Shown: in pieces, positions 6,532 through 14,704 of the stretch
Position numbering within the stretch: position 1 is the stretch's first letter
How the letters are laid out: every line of letters begins with the position of its first letter
Source: JAUWQU01 sp964605095
Lineage (GTDB): Bacteria > Planctomycetota > Phycisphaerae > SM23-33
Assembly: GCA_964605095.1 (NCBI GenBank)
Contig: CAZSBS010000085.1
Location: 1-17,298 of the forward strand
Reading direction: 5' to 3'
Length of the DNA stretch: 17,298 nt
Made by a program: the position numbers and the translations under genes
Notes under the pieces: model-generated
What the model was told of the DNA's origin: nothing
What the model saw: only the letters and a program-made list of their open reading frames with translations
Databases searched by the model: none

Positions 6532-7159
6532 CTGCGTCTGCCCCGACGTGGAAGCTCAACTGTTCGAGTTGGGCGGCGAGGTCCACCTGGCGGACGGTCA
6601 CGCCGGGCGGCGCGTAGACGTAGATGGGCGCGAAGTTCAGGATTCCCTGGATGCCGGCCTCGCAGAGCAGGTTGCACACGCCTTGGGCGGCCTGGGGCGG
6701 CACGGCGACCACGGCCAGGCGAATTTCAGCCTCGCGGACGAAATCCGGCAACTCGTCCAGATGGTGGATCGGCATGCCGCCGACGGAGGTGCCGATGAGC
6801 TTCTGGGAAATGTCGAAGGCCGCCACCAGTTTGAAGCCCTTGGCGAGGAATCCCTTATGCCGCAGAAGAGCCCTGCCCAGGTCGCCCGCCCCTACCACAA
6901 CGACCGGCCAGACCTTGTCGGTATTGAGAATCTGCCTCAGTTGTTCCACCAGTTCCGCCACACGGTAGCCGACCCCAGGCCGGCCGAACTGGCCGAAGTA
7001 GGCCAGGTCCTTTCTCACCTGGGCGTCGGTGGTCTGGAGGGCCTCGGCGAGCTTTCGGCTGGAGATCTTCTCGACGGCCTCGCCGGCCAGGGCCTGGAGT
7101 TCCCGCAGGTAAAGGCTGAGTCGCCAGACGACTGGTGGCGGTATCGGGTTACGTTTCAT
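6527..7159 (-). CDS. rex: Redox-sensing transcriptional repressor Rex
   Basis: Rex of 210 residues, full length. The N-terminal winged helix (about 8-75) includes SSRKLAEAL, DAQVRKDLAYFGQFG and RPGVGY, all diagnostic for Rex. The C-terminal Rossmann domain has VVVVGAGDLGRALL (86-99), then AAFDISQKLIG, PIHHLDELPDF and LNFAPIYVYAPPGVTV. Rex binds DNA when NAD+/NADH is high and releases it when NADH accumulates, controlling respiration and fermentation genes. It is the first gene of the putative minus-strand unit. I saw no clear TTGTGAA-type Rex operator upstream, so autoregulation is not shown. The start has little Shine-Dalgarno. The stop codon is provided by heptamer element 2. Confidence 0.96.
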   Translation of the reverse strand: MKRNPIPPPVVWRLSLYLRELQALAGEAVEKISSRKLAEALQTTDAQVRKDLAYFGQFGRPGVGYRVAELVEQLRQILNTDKVWPVVVVGAGDLGRALLRHKGFLAKGFKLVAAFDISQKLIGTSVGGMPIHHLDELPDFVREAEIRLAVVAVPPQAAQGVCNLLCEAGIQGILNFAPIYVYAPPGVTVRQVDLAAQLEQLSFHVGADAE

Positions 7160-7509
7160 GCCGGTTTACAAATCGGATAGAGGCGTTTTTCCAACACGTC
7201 CGGGCATCCGTTGCGGCGAAAGACTCACCCACCGCGAATTCGCCAGCCCGGGCCTGGCCTGGCGGCACATACTGAATGATAGTGCGCGGCGGCGGTGCCA
7301 GTCAAGGCGATGACCGGCAAGCCGAGCAGATTATGCCAAGCCCGCGCGGTATTGCCTTGGCACGGGGAATTGGTACACTTACCGGGTCGTTCCCGCGAAG
7401 GCCGCGGAAATCCGTCAGTCAGGTAATGCAGCGTTGCCTGTCGGAGAGGTCGAACCAAGGTCCGCGCGGCGGCCAGTCCACCGCCGGCTAAGATGACAGG
7501 AGATTCAAC
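7160..7509. other. Divergent intergenic region rex / PQQ-like gene
   Basis: This 350-bp gap between divergent genes must hold their promoters, but I could not assign a convincing -35/-10 pair for either. It contains an inverted repeat TGCCAAG (7334-7340) / CTTGGCA (7356-7362), and an imperfect hairpin at about 7390-7409 with GCG/CGC arms next to TTCC/GGAA. AGGAG at 7498-7502 is the ribosome binding site of the downstream gene. No small gene was recognised. Confidence 0.5.
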
Positions 7510-8721
7510 ATGCGCGATTATCCCGCCGTGAAAAGGTTGCCTCTGGTTCTGGCTGGCCTGGCTGCCGCCATCGCCGGCCTGTGCGCCGTTGCCGTCGGCG
7601 ACGACTGGCCGATCTACCGGGGCCCGGCCCACAACGGCATCTCGGCCGAGACCGGCTGGTTTGCCGCCGGGACCCAACCTAAGGTCCTCTGGTCGGCTGA
7701 CATCGGCAAGTCATGCAGCGCGATGGCGGTTCTCGGCGATCGGGTGTACACGATGGGCAACAAGGCCGACAACGACATCGTCTACTGCTTCGACGCCGCA
7801 AGCGGCAAGGAGGCATGGAAGTTCAGCTACCCCGAGAAGCTTGCGCCGGATAATTACGAGGGCGGCCCGAACGCCACGCCCACTGTTGACGGCAAGCGCG
7901 TGTACACCCTTTCCAAGACCGGCAGGCTTTTCTGCCTTGACGCCGAGAAGGGCACGAAAATCTGGGAAGTCCAACTCGCCACCAAGAAGCCCACCTGGGG
8001 CTATGCCGGCTCCGTCCTGCCGCTGGGCGACAAGCTGATCGTCAACGCCGGCGATCACGGCACGGCCCTGGAAAAGGCCACGGGCAAGGTCGTCTGGGAA
8101 ACCGGCGCCGGGCCGGGTGGGTATTCCACACCCGTGCCTTACGAACGGAACGGCGCGACGTTGTTGGCGCTGTTCTCTGCCAAGAACGTGGTGGCCGTCA
8201 ACGCCGCCGACGGCAAGGTCGTCTGGCAGCACCCGTGGCAGACCAGCTACGACGTCAACGCCGCCGACCCGGTGATCCTCGACGGCGGCGCGAAGGTGTT
8301 CATCTCGTCGGGCTACAACCACGGCTGCGCCATGCTCGACGTGTCCGGCGCCCAGCCCAAGGAGCTCTGGTCCAACAAGGGAATGCGGAACAAGCACACC
8401 AACTCGGTGCTGTTCCAGGGCGTGATCTACGGCTTCGACGAGAAGACCCTGACCTGCCTGGACGCCGTCACCGGCCAGGCCAAGTGGACCAAGGACGGCT
8501 TAGGCGACGGCTCGCTGATGCTGGCGGATGGCAAGCTGATTATCCTGTCCGACAAGGGCGCAATCGTCATCGCCGAGGCGTCGCCCGAGGGCTTCAAACA
8601 GCTCGCCGCCGGCCAGGTGCTCCGCGGCCCGTGCTGGACGGTCCCCGTGCTCGCCAACGGGCGGATCTACGCCAGAAGCAAGACCGGCGCGCTGAGTTGC
8701 TTGACGTTTACGGGCAAGTGA
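7510..8721 (+). CDS. Secreted PQQ-like beta-propeller protein
   Basis: Protein of 403 residues with a Sec-type signal peptide: basic start (RDYPAVKR), hydrophobic core LPLVLAGLAAAIAGLCAVAV, and likely cleavage just before DDWPIYRGP. The mature part is a run of PQQ/quinoprotein-like blades, shown by repeated Trp-containing units such as CFDAASGKEAWKFSYPE, CLDAEKGTKIWEVQ, ALEKATGKVVWETG, AVNAADGKVVWQHPW and CLDAVTGQAKWTK. The family covers PQQ dehydrogenases, BamB-like scaffolds and many binding proteins. I see no obvious dehydrogenase-type quinone and calcium site or c-type heme motif, so the likely role is periplasmic binding or scaffolding. DDWP-x-YRGP is very common in planctomycete copies. 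The start is supported by AGGAG 7 nt upstream. It stands alone and converges on the MFS gene, with 12 nt between their ends. Confidence 0.85.
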   Translation: MRDYPAVKRLPLVLAGLAAAIAGLCAVAVGDDWPIYRGPAHNGISAETGWFAAGTQPKVLWSADIGKSCSAMAVLGDRVYTMGNKADNDIVYCFDAASGKEAWKFSYPEKLAPDNYEGGPNATPTVDGKRVYTLSKTGRLFCLDAEKGTKIWEVQLATKKPTWGYAGSVLPLGDKLIVNAGDHGTALEKATGKVVWETGAGPGGYSTPVPYERNGATLLALFSAKNVVAVNAADGKVVWQHPWQTSYDVNAADPVILDGGAKVFISSGYNHGCAMLDVSGAQPKELWSNKGMRNKHTNSVLFQGVIYGFDEKTLTCLDAVTGQAKWTKDGLGDGSLMLADGKLIILSDKGAIVIAEASPEGFKQLAAGQVLRGPCWTVPVLANGRIYARSKTGALSCLTFTGK

Positions 8722-8733
8722 CGGATCACCGCG

Positions 8734-10074
8734 CTACAGCCTTGCATCATCCAACGGGTCCGTTGCTATTCCCATGCGGACGTAGACCGGGTGTGCCATC
8801 CTGCCCAGTATCGGCAGGCGGGTGGCGAACAGGCCGCCGGCCAGGATGCAGAACGAGCCTCCGAGGATCACCGTCGTCGGCGCGCCGATCAGGTCGGCAA
8901 GCCAGCCCGCAAGCAGGCTGCCAAACGGGCTCATGCCCATGAACGCCATTACGTAGAGGCTCATTACGCGCCCGCGCTTGTCGTCGTCCACGAGCGTCTG
9001 GAGCAGCGAGTTGCTGCCGGCGAACTGGGCCATTATGCCGAATCCCGCCACGGCCAGCAGGCAATACGACAGCATCAAGCTGTGCGACAGGCCGAAGCCT
9101 ATCACGGAGGCCCCGAGCATCGCGCAGCCGGCGGCCATGATGCGCCCCATTCCTCGCACGCTTGGCCGCATTGCAAGGTAGATCGACCCGGCCACGGCGC
9201 CGATCCCGATCGCGGCCATCATAAACCCCAGCGTCCTGGGTCCGCCGTGAAGGATGTCTTTGGCGAATACCGGCAGCAGGACAGTGTGCGACGAACCGAC
9301 CAGGCTGATAGTCGCCAGCAGCAGCAGGATCGCGCGGATCGGCGCGAAGTGGTAGGCGTATTTGATGCCCTCGCGGAGGTTGCTCAGCACGCTGCCGTTG
9401 CGCGCGAGCCTTTCGATGGGCCTCGTCCGCATGGCCAGCAGGGCCGCGATTACGGCCAGGAACGTCGCGCCGTTGATCGCAAAGCACGCCCCCGTCCCGA
9501 CGGCTGCAATGAGCAAGCCCGCCAGGGACGGGCCAACGAGCCTGGAGGCGTTGACCAGGAGGGAGTTCATCGCGATGGCGTTGGGCAGGTCCGCCCGCGA
9601 ATCGAGCATCTCGACCACGAACGACTGGCGGATGGGGATGTCAAAACCGTTTACCAGCCCCAGCAGCCCGCTGAGCAGTACGATCTGCCAGGTGGTGATC
9701 GTGCCGGTGAAAACCAGGCCCGCCAGCACGAGGGCCTGGATCATGGCCAGAGCCTGCGTGAGCACCAGCAGCTTGCGGCGGTCGGTGTGCTCGGCCAGCA
9801 CTCCCGCGAAGGGGGCCACCAGGAAGGTCAGTATCTGCCCGATGAAGCCCACAATGCCCAGCATCACTTTCTCGCCGGTCAGGTCGTATACCAGCCAGGC
9901 CAGGGCAGTTCTCTGCATCCACGTGCCGACAAGCGACATGCCCTGCCCGGCGAAGAACAGCCTGTAGTTGCGATGCTTCAGCGCGCGAAAGCCCGGCCCC
10001 AGCCACCGCCGCAGGGCCGGCAAGCCGCCAACGGAATCGCCGCGCCCGGCTGATGATGATTCGTCGAAAGTCAT
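8734..10074 (-). CDS. MFS exporter (MFS_3 / EntS-like)
   Basis: Major facilitator of 446 residues with about 12 hydrophobic segments after a soluble N-terminus of about 30 residues. The segment FRALKHRNYRLFFAGQGMSLVGTWMQ followed by ALAWLVYDLTG (split here for length) is the usual opening of the MFS_3/EntS-like group. The motif-A loop is GVLAEHTDRRKLLV (91-104), with a second copy-like loop at DDDKRGRVMSLY (363-374). The DIPIRQSFVVEML and LPNAIAMNSLLVNASRLVGP blocks are also conserved in this group. Relatives export siderophores, drugs or other small molecules; the substrate here is unknown. ATG is preceded by AAAGGG 5-6 nt away. Its upstream region is shared with the divergent kinase gene. 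Confidence 0.92.
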   Translation of the reverse strand: MTFDESSSAGRGDSVGGLPALRRWLGPGFRALKHRNYRLFFAGQGMSLVGTWMQRTALAWLVYDLTGEKVMLGIVGFIGQILTFLVAPFAGVLAEHTDRRKLLVLTQALAMIQALVLAGLVFTGTITTWQIVLLSGLLGLVNGFDIPIRQSFVVEMLDSRADLPNAIAMNSLLVNASRLVGPSLAGLLIAAVGTGACFAINGATFLAVIAALLAMRTRPIERLARNGSVLSNLREGIKYAYHFAPIRAILLLLATISLVGSSHTVLLPVFAKDILHGGPRTLGFMMAAIGIGAVAGSIYLAMRPSVRGMGRIMAAGCAMLGASVIGFGLSHSLMLSYCLLAVAGFGIMAQFAGSNSLLQTLVDDDKRGRVMSLYVMAFMGMSPFGSLLAGWLADLIGAPTTVILGGSFCILAGGLFATRLPILGRMAHPVYVRMGIATDPLDDARL

Positions 10075-10510
10075 TACGCCCTTTGCACATTGCCTTCCGC
10101 GCCCATGGACATGCTCGCTTCAGAAAACAGGGCACATTGCAACTTCAAACCCACCTGGGTTTCCTGCTCGCTGCCGCGAGTCGTCCTGGCAACACGGACG
10201 GCATTCTACCGCGCAGTACGCGCAAGCGCCACCTCCTTTGCGCCTTTGCGGGGGGAGTTCCGCACAGCCAGTCAAATCGACCCCTTCAAGTATTTGCGGC
10301 ATTTTGCTTAACCCGCTGTCCCAATGTGACGAAACGGAAGATGGCCATTAGGTGGGTGTGGCCATTACACGCGGAGAACAAGAAAAACGCATCACGCTCG
10401 TGGCGGATGCTGAGCACTCCGCGAATTCTTGAAACGATGCCGCTTATGCATGGGTGGATGGTGAACAGGCCCCGTCCGCCCCAGCGAGGCAGCGAGACTG
10501 CGAGGCACAC
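10075..10510. other. Divergent intergenic region MFS / hybrid kinase
   Basis: About 435 bp without a recognisable gene. It contains two tandem copies of CCTTTGCG (10236-10251) and a direct repeat TGGCCATTA at 10342-10350 and 10359-10367, spaced 17 nt start to start. No convincing sigma70 promoter was found for either gene. A kinase frame stays open upstream to ATG 10454, but that start has no ribosome binding site. Confidence 0.5.
10502..10505 (+). promoter_or_regulatory. Ribosome binding site deciding the kinase start
   Basis: GAGG lies 5 nt before ATG 10511. Alternative in-frame starts at ATG 10454, ATG 10529 and GTG 10565 have no Shine-Dalgarno at a suitable distance; AAGGAG at about 10540 is 19 nt from the GTG. 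Confidence 0.5.
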
Positions 10511-13500
10511 ATGGCGGGACGATCGCTCATGCGACACTCGAAGGAGACCGGGACGGGCGGCCCCGTGCGCAAGAAACTGATACTTATCTGGCCGGTCGCG
10601 ATTATCCTGCTGGCTACTCTGGTGTTCGCGAGTTCGTTGCAGTTTCAGAGCAATCGATTGGGGGAGTCGCTGCGCACTACCTTTCAGAAAAACCAGCAGG
10701 TGAGCGCCGTTGTCCTGGCCACCGCGACGGAACAGGAGTTTTGCCGACACGTCGATAATCTCATCGCGCTGGCCTCTTCGGACGAGCTCCGTAAAGGGCC
10801 TCCGCAGATTCAGAAGGCCATGGACGCCACACGCCAGCGTTTATCCCTCGCCGTTGATTACATTGCCATCGTCGATGCGCAAGGCAAAGCCCTGCACACC
10901 AGCCCGTCCTTGTCGGCATACCTGCCTTCGCCGGGCGACGCCTTCGGTGCGCGCGTCGAACTTTCGTCCAGCATAAGCTATCGGATGAGCCGTGCGCCGG
11001 GTGACAAGCGGGTGCGATTGTACATCCCCCTGGCTGGCGGCGGGGAAGGTGGCGTGGCGCTGCTGGCCTTGCTCAACATCGACAGGATCCTGGCCCAGTG
11101 CGCCGTTGAGACCGCGGACCGTAAAAGCTACCGGTGGCTGATTGACATCGGGGGCAAGCACGTGTGCGGCACCAATCCGACGATGCCCTCCTCGTATGCG
11201 ATCCTGGCGGTGGATGGGGCCACCGAACAGGCCGCCGAGGCCAAATCCCGCGTCAACGCCGCCCGATACCTGGCGGACACATGCGTGCGGCTGGGGCGCT
11301 CCGGCACGGCCCAGATCGCCAAGACCGAGTCCATAAGCCACGTGAACCTGGTGGCCTTTACGCCGATCACGCTGGGCGGCTGCCGGTATGGCCTTGTCAT
11401 AGGCAGGCCCGAGGACGGCATTGCCGTCCCGATGGTCTCCCACGTCCGCATAATCAGCTCGATGGGCATCTGCACGGTCCTGCTGTACCTCATGTTGGGG
11501 TACAGCGTTTTCCACCACGGGATCAAACGCGAACGCGAGTTCCGGCTCGTCGCCGAGGGCGCCAACAAGGCCAAGAGCGGGTTTCTGGCCAAGATGAGCC
11601 ACGAAATACGCACGCCGATGAACGGCGTCATCGGGATGATCGACCTGCTGAAGGAGACCCGGCTCGATTCCCGGCAACTGCGATACGTCAAGATCGCCCG
11701 CTCATCCGCCACCGCCCTGCTGGACATCATCAACGACATCCTGGACTTCTCCAAGCTCGAGGCGGGGAAGATGAAACTCGACGCGGTGGACTGCAACCTC
11801 TGGGAGATCGTCGAGGACTCGCTGGAGATATTTTCCCCCAAGGCCGCGGAAAAGGGCCTGGAGTTGACCTGCAACATCCACCCGGACGTCCCCGCCAACG
11901 CGCGTGCCGACGGCGGGCGGCTGCGACAGATCCTGCTGAACCTGATCAGCAACGCGGTCAAGTTCACCCAGAAGGGAAACGTGAACATCGAGGTGTCCCG
12001 CGTGCAGGAGTCCCAGGACCGGGTCACGGTCCGCTTCGCCGTCCAGGATACGGGCATCGGGATCTCCAAGGAGAAACTGGGACTTCTCTTCGAGAAGTTC
12101 TCGCAGGTCGATGACTCGACGGCACGGAAATACGGGGGGACAGGGCTTGGGCTATCCATCGCCAAACATCTTTCTCGGATGATGGGCGGCGAGATCGGCG
12201 TCCAGAGCGACCCTGAAAAGGGCTCCACCTTCTGGTTCACCGCCGTTCTGGAAAAGTCTTCCACTGAATTGTCCACGCCGCCTTCGCCGGCCCCCGAGAC
12301 CTCGGCTGGCTGGTCGAGCCTGCGCGTGTTGATCGTGGACGACAATGCCGCGACCTGCGGCATCATCATCGAGCAACTGTGGCACTGGGGGCTGTCGGGT
12401 CAGATGGCCACCGACGCGGAGGCCGCGATCAAGAGGCTCTTCGAGGCGGCCGCGGCGGGCAAATCCTTCGACCTGGTCATAGTGGACGCCGACATGCCCG
12501 GCCCGGACGTCGTCCGGACAGTCCTGTCCAGCACCAAGCTCAAGAAGACCGCCATGATCGTCCTGTCCGCCCTGGCCGATCAGCCCGGGACATCGGAGGT
12601 CAAGGAGCTTGGAGTGAGCGCCTGGTTGGCTAAGCCCGTCCGGCAATCGCAACTGTACAACGCGCTGCTGTCGGCCTTCCCGATCGGAGCCATCAAGGGG
12701 ACTCCGTCGCCCGCGGCATCCCAGCCGCAAGTCAGCCACCCCCAAGCCCAGACCAGCTTTGCCGACCACCACCTGCGCGTCCTTGTGGCTGAGGACAATG
12801 AGATCAACCAGGAAGTTGTCCGGGAGGTCCTGGGGAACCTGGACGTCTCCTGCGACATCGTGGGCAACGGCAGGCTGGCGGTGGAGGCCGCCGTCGCCAA
12901 CCGGTACGACGTGGTGCTGATGGATTGCCAAATGCCCGAAATGGACGGGTTCCAGGCCACGCTGGGCCTCCGCGACCACGAGCGGAGCAAGGGCAACCTT
13001 GGCCGATCCGGCAGACCTCTGTTTATCGTCGCCCTTACGGCCCATGCGCTTCAGGGAGACCGCGAGGACTGCCTACAGGCCGGGATGGACGAGTACCTCA
13101 GCAAGCCGATCGAGCCGGAACGCCTGATCGCCCTCTTCCAATCCCGCGTTTCCGCAGTGGCGGCAGAGTCGCCGGCGACGGCAGTCGCGGTGACGGATGT
13201 GGTTGAAAAGCCCGCCGCGGCGCCGACAAGCGCGGCGACGGATGCGGTTGAAAAGCCCGCCGCGGCGCCGGCGGCCACAACGCGGTTTGATTTCGATTCG
13301 CTCCTGGCGCGATGCATGGGCAACAGGGAGTTCGTGGGCAGGATCCTCCACAAGTTCGAGGCCAAGGGCCGGAACGACTTGAAGGCCCTGGAGCAGGCGG
13401 TCCAGGCCGGGGATGCCGAAGTAATCGCCTTCGCGGCGCACGCCATCAAGGGTGCCGCGGCGAACCTCTCGGCCAATTTCTTGCGGGAGGCAGCCGGGGA

Positions 13501-13612
13501 AATGGAACTCACCGCCCGCTCGGGAGACATTTCCGCGGCGGCGGGGCAACTGGAGCGGGTACGGCGGGAGTTCGCGGCCCTGATGGACTGCGTTTCTCAG
13601 GGGAACATGTGA
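10511..13612 (+). CDS. Membrane hybrid histidine kinase, HisKA-HATPase-REC-REC-Hpt
   Basis: Multi-domain phosphorelay kinase of 1033 residues from the chosen start. TM1 is at about 22-41, an extracytoplasmic sensor (possibly Cache-like) at about 42-312, and TM2 at about 314-336. HisKA carries the phospho-histidine H364 in MSHEIRTPMNGVIGM. HATPase_c has the N box around N481, then DTGIG (513-517) and GGTGLGL (542-548). REC1 (about 603-724) has acceptor D659 in VIVDADMP and lysine in LAKPV. REC2 (about 755-880) has D805 in VLMDCQMPEMDG and lysine in SKPIEP. Hpt (about 930-1025) has H977 in AAHAIKGAAANL. All phosphotransfer residues are present, so a complete intramolecular relay is possible. 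A linker with a duplicated TD-x-VEKPAAAP unit joins REC2 to Hpt. The start is uncertain (ATG 10454 is the longest). The HD-GYP gene follows 31 nt later and is its likely relay target. Confidence 0.93.
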   Translation: MAGRSLMRHSKETGTGGPVRKKLILIWPVAIILLATLVFASSLQFQSNRLGESLRTTFQKNQQVSAVVLATATEQEFCRHVDNLIALASSDELRKGPPQIQKAMDATRQRLSLAVDYIAIVDAQGKALHTSPSLSAYLPSPGDAFGARVELSSSISYRMSRAPGDKRVRLYIPLAGGGEGGVALLALLNIDRILAQCAVETADRKSYRWLIDIGGKHVCGTNPTMPSSYAILAVDGATEQAAEAKSRVNAARYLADTCVRLGRSGTAQIAKTESISHVNLVAFTPITLGGCRYGLVIGRPEDGIAVPMVSHVRIISSMGICTVLLYLMLGYSVFHHGIKREREFRLVAEGANKAKSGFLAKMSHEIRTPMNGVIGMIDLLKETRLDSRQLRYVKIARSSATALLDIINDILDFSKLEAGKMKLDAVDCNLWEIVEDSLEIFSPKAAEKGLELTCNIHPDVPANARADGGRLRQILLNLISNAVKFTQKGNVNIEVSRVQESQDRVTVRFAVQDTGIGISKEKLGLLFEKFSQVDDSTARKYGGTGLGLSIAKHLSRMMGGEIGVQSDPEKGSTFWFTAVLEKSSTELSTPPSPAPETSAGWSSLRVLIVDDNAATCGIIIEQLWHWGLSGQMATDAEAAIKRLFEAAAAGKSFDLVIVDADMPGPDVVRTVLSSTKLKKTAMIVLSALADQPGTSEVKELGVSAWLAKPVRQSQLYNALLSAFPIGAIKGTPSPAASQPQVSHPQAQTSFADHHLRVLVAEDNEINQEVVREVLGNLDVSCDIVGNGRLAVEAAVANRYDVVLMDCQMPEMDGFQATLGLRDHERSKGNLGRSGRPLFIVALTAHALQGDREDCLQAGMDEYLSKPIEPERLIALFQSRVSAVAAESPATAVAVTDVVEKPAAAPTSAATDAVEKPAAAPAATTRFDFDSLLARCMGNREFVGRILHKFEAKGRNDLKALEQAVQAGDAEVIAFAAHAIKGAAANLSANFLREAAGEMELTARSGDISAAAGQLERVRREFAALMDCVSQGNM
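13192..13270 (+). repeat. 34-nt tandem duplication in the kinase linker
   Basis: Two 34-nt copies at 13192-13225 and 13237-13270 differ at one base (T13200 / C13245), with a period of 45 nt or 15 codons. They encode two TD-V/A-VEKPAAAP units between REC2 and Hpt. The near identity points to a recent in-frame duplication. Confidence 0.9.
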
Positions 13613-13631
13613 AACACCATGTGTGCAGCAC

Positions 13632-13637
13632 AAGGAG
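13632..13637 (+). promoter_or_regulatory. Ribosome binding site deciding the HD-GYP start
   Basis: AAGGAG lies 6 nt before ATG 13644. This places the start at MQVLVVDDD rather than the in-frame GTG at 13623, whose coding region would include this site. Confidence 0.85.
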
Positions 13638-13643
13638 AACACT

Positions 13644-14663
13644 ATGCAGGTTCTTGTGGTAGATGACGATGAAGTTGCTCTGGAGATGCTCAATGCACTG
13701 CTGGAGCAGGCGGGGTACGAGGTCGTCAGCGCCGCCGACGGGCGGGAAGCCCTGGAGATCCTTCGCGATACCAGGTGCAGGTTGGTGATCACCGACTGGG
13801 AGATGCCTGGGATGAACGGGCTGGACCTGTGCCGGGCCATTCGCTCTGAGCCGCTGTCCCGCTACGTGTACACCATCTTGCTGACCAGCCACGACACGCA
13901 CGAGAAGGCGGCCGAGGGGCTGTCGGCAGGGGCCGACGACTACGTCTTCAAGCCGTTCCATCCCGACGAACTACTGGTCCGGGTACGCACCGGCGAGCGG
14001 ATCCTGAGCCTGGAGACCCGCGAGGTGGCGATCTTCACAATGGCCAAGCTGGCCGAGTCGCGAGACCCCGAGACAGGCCGGCACCTGGAGCGGGTCCAGG
14101 ATTACTGCCGGACGCTGGCGGAGTGGTTCAAGCTCAACGGCAAGGGCGAGTACAGGGTATCCTCGGGGTTCGTGGAGATGCTCTATCACACCAGCCCCCT
14201 GCACGACATCGGCAAGGTGGGGATTCCCGACGCCATCCTCCTGAAGCCGGGGCGGCTCAACGACCGCGAGTTTGAGATTATGAAGCGTCACACGACCGTG
14301 GGGGCGGATGCCTTGTCGGCCGCCGTGGAGCAGTTCCCCGACGCGGACTTCCTGCGGATGGCCAGGGACATCGCCGCTGCCCACCACGAGCGCTTCGATG
14401 GTAGCGGGTATCCTCTGGGCCTGGTGGGGCGGAATATCCCGCTGGCCGCCAGGATAGTCTCGCTGGCCGACGTCTATGACGCCCTGACCTCCAAGAGGGT
14501 ATACAAGTCCGCCTACGGACACGAGATCTCCCGCTCCATCATCCAGGAGGAGTCCGGGGCTCAGTTCGACTCCGAGATCGTCACGGCGTTCCTCGAAACC
14601 GAGCCGGAATTCGTGAACATACGCGAACAATACTCCGAAGAAGAGGTCGTGGAGGTTGGCTGA
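13644..14663 (+). CDS. REC-HD-GYP response regulator, c-di-GMP phosphodiesterase
   Basis: Response regulator of 339 residues in the RpfG class. The receiver (1-115) has the acidic pair in VVDDDE, acceptor D51 in VITDWEMPG, T81 and K103 in FKPFHPDEL. The HD-GYP domain (about 125-325) retains every hallmark: ESRDPETGRHLERV, H187-D188 in SPLHDIGKVG with K191, H216, H247-H248 in AAHHERFDG, GYP at 255-257, and SLADVYDAL with D276. The family hydrolyses c-di-GMP to pGpG or GMP at a metal centre, and this copy should be active. It sits between the hybrid kinase (31 nt) and the diguanylate cyclase gene (41 nt), so it is probably phosphorylated through the kinase Hpt. The C-terminus ends in an acidic EEEVVEVG tail. 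Confidence 0.95.
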   Translation: MQVLVVDDDEVALEMLNALLEQAGYEVVSAADGREALEILRDTRCRLVITDWEMPGMNGLDLCRAIRSEPLSRYVYTILLTSHDTHEKAAEGLSAGADDYVFKPFHPDELLVRVRTGERILSLETREVAIFTMAKLAESRDPETGRHLERVQDYCRTLAEWFKLNGKGEYRVSSGFVEMLYHTSPLHDIGKVGIPDAILLKPGRLNDREFEIMKRHTTVGADALSAAVEQFPDADFLRMARDIAAAHHERFDGSGYPLGLVGRNIPLAARIVSLADVYDALTSKRVYKSAYGHEISRSIIQEESGAQFDSEIVTAFLETEPEFVNIREQYSEEEVVEVG

Positions 14664-14704
14664 GACGTGCGGGGGTTGCTTCCACACGTTGCACTGAGGT
14701 TCTC

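Noticed and set aside
7160..7260. Rex operator upstream of rex
   Set aside because: No inverted TTGTGAA/TTCACAA-like pair was found.
7356..7376. Sigma54 promoter at TTGGCACGGGGAATTGGT
   Set aside because: The -12 element reads TTGG rather than TTGC, and the spacing is one base too long.
7225..7677. A 150-codon minus-strand frame covering the rex/PQQ-like intergenic region
   Set aside because: Overlaps the signal-peptide region of the PQQ-like gene, no family resemblance, no supported start.
8791..10053. A 420-codon plus-strand frame opposite the MFS gene
   Set aside because: Composition rich in His, Gln and Arg, no domain, antisense to a clear transporter.
11128..13045. Minus-strand frames inside the hybrid kinase gene
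   Set aside because: Antisense shadows of well-conserved kinase and receiver domains.
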